From contig NZ_FPCD01000001.1 in NCBI RefSeq assembly GCF_900116865.1, positions 248,001-312,000 on the forward strand: a stretch of DNA of 64,000 bases, in the 5' to 3' direction. The position numbers and the translations under genes were made by a program. This DNA comes from Butyrivibrio sp. M55. GTDB lineage: Bacteria; Bacillota; Clostridia; Lachnospirales; Lachnospiraceae. This document shows, one piece after another, positions 63,959 to 64,000 of the stretch. Under the pieces are notes generated by a model. It saw only the letters and a list, made by a program, of their open reading frames with translations. It searched no databases and was not told the origin of the DNA. Numbering within the stretch: the stretch's first letter is position 1; every line of letters starts with the position of its first letter.

Positions 63959-64000
63959 TTAATTCAAAAATGTATGCTCAACCGGAACACCGAATAATAC
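63959..64000 (-). CDS. C-terminal fragment of an upstream gene
   Basis: The last 13 codons of a frame reading into the window from the right (VLFGVPVEHTFLN and TAA, stop at 63961-63959). It ends 22 bases before the der ATG. Too short to identify. In Clostridia the gene before der is often a DUF512/PDZ-type protein, which is only a context guess. Confidence 0.45.
   Translation of the reverse strand, partial: VLFGVPVEHTFLN

Noticed and set aside
1..64000. tRNA, rRNA, insertion sequences, phage or integration sites
   Set aside because: No transposase, integrase, tRNA-like cloverleaf or rRNA segment was recognised in reading either strand. This is a visual scan and could miss a degenerate element.

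Overview
The window reads as chromosomal DNA of a low-GC, monoderm, anaerobic Firmicute, most likely a Lachnospiraceae member close to Butyrivibrio or Pseudobutyrivibrio. That placement is inference. It rests on AT-rich clostridial codon use, strong AGGAGG ribosome sites, a tyrosine T-box leader, a DUF1292 gene, a SepF/MreBCD/RodA envelope cluster, and an indolepyruvate:ferredoxin oxidoreductase operon. No rRNA, tRNA, CRISPR array, insertion sequence, phage gene or replication origin was seen. About 56 protein genes fill the window, and all but six complete ones lie on the minus strand.

Layout from low to high coordinate (minus-strand operons are transcribed right to left). 108-3232: PHP phosphoesterase, M42 peptidase, a small unknown protein with a sigma-D-like promoter, and a cytidylate-kinase-like protein. 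3283-5896: aroB-lspA-rluD-type operon. 5957-6561: sepF with its own promoter and terminator. 6602-17355: long envelope operon radC-mreB-mreC-mreD-PBP2-rodA-mgsA-DD-carboxypeptidase-small P-loop protein-HlyD-like protein. 17420-29239: debranching-enzyme homologue-pepT-miaB-mutS-mutL-miaA-methionine-gamma-lyase-like gene. 29357-29743 (+): DUF1292. 29778-33150: gltX and a UvrD-type helicase. 33248-36414: dUTPase and a copper ATPase. 36507-42438: a divergent AMP-forming acyl-CoA ligase (-) and an iorA-iorB-paaK-ACT operon (+) for arylpyruvate oxidation. 42492-49136: methyltransferase, CPBP protease, PAP2 phosphatase, acetyltransferase, amidohydrolase, aldose epimerase and sodium symporter. 49317-49970 (+): transaldolase/Fsa. 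50043-55693: metallophosphoesterase, RNase H, membrane MutS-like protein, purine nucleoside phosphorylase, beta-lactamase-like protein. 55742-58387: arsR-HMA-zinc/cadmium ATPase operon. 58561-63937: small membrane protein, T-box tyrS, gpsA, plsY, der.

The strongest items for a second look are these. (1) Inside the copper ATPase gene, a near-ideal ribosome site and ATG sit exactly before the C-terminal HMA domain, so one gene may make both a fused ATPase and a free CopZ-like chaperone. (2) The GH13 debranching-enzyme homologue has lost nearly all canonical catalytic residues. (3) The arsR promoter carries one inverted repeat centred on the -35 box and a second ArsR-type repeat abutting the -10 box. 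(4) A cluster of repeats overlaps the methyltransferase promoter. (5) A small P-loop protein and an HlyD-like protein with no visible exporter close the MreBCD operon. Several starts were moved to TTG, GTG or internal ATG codons where the ribosome site decides. All function calls are from reading motifs; no database search was possible.
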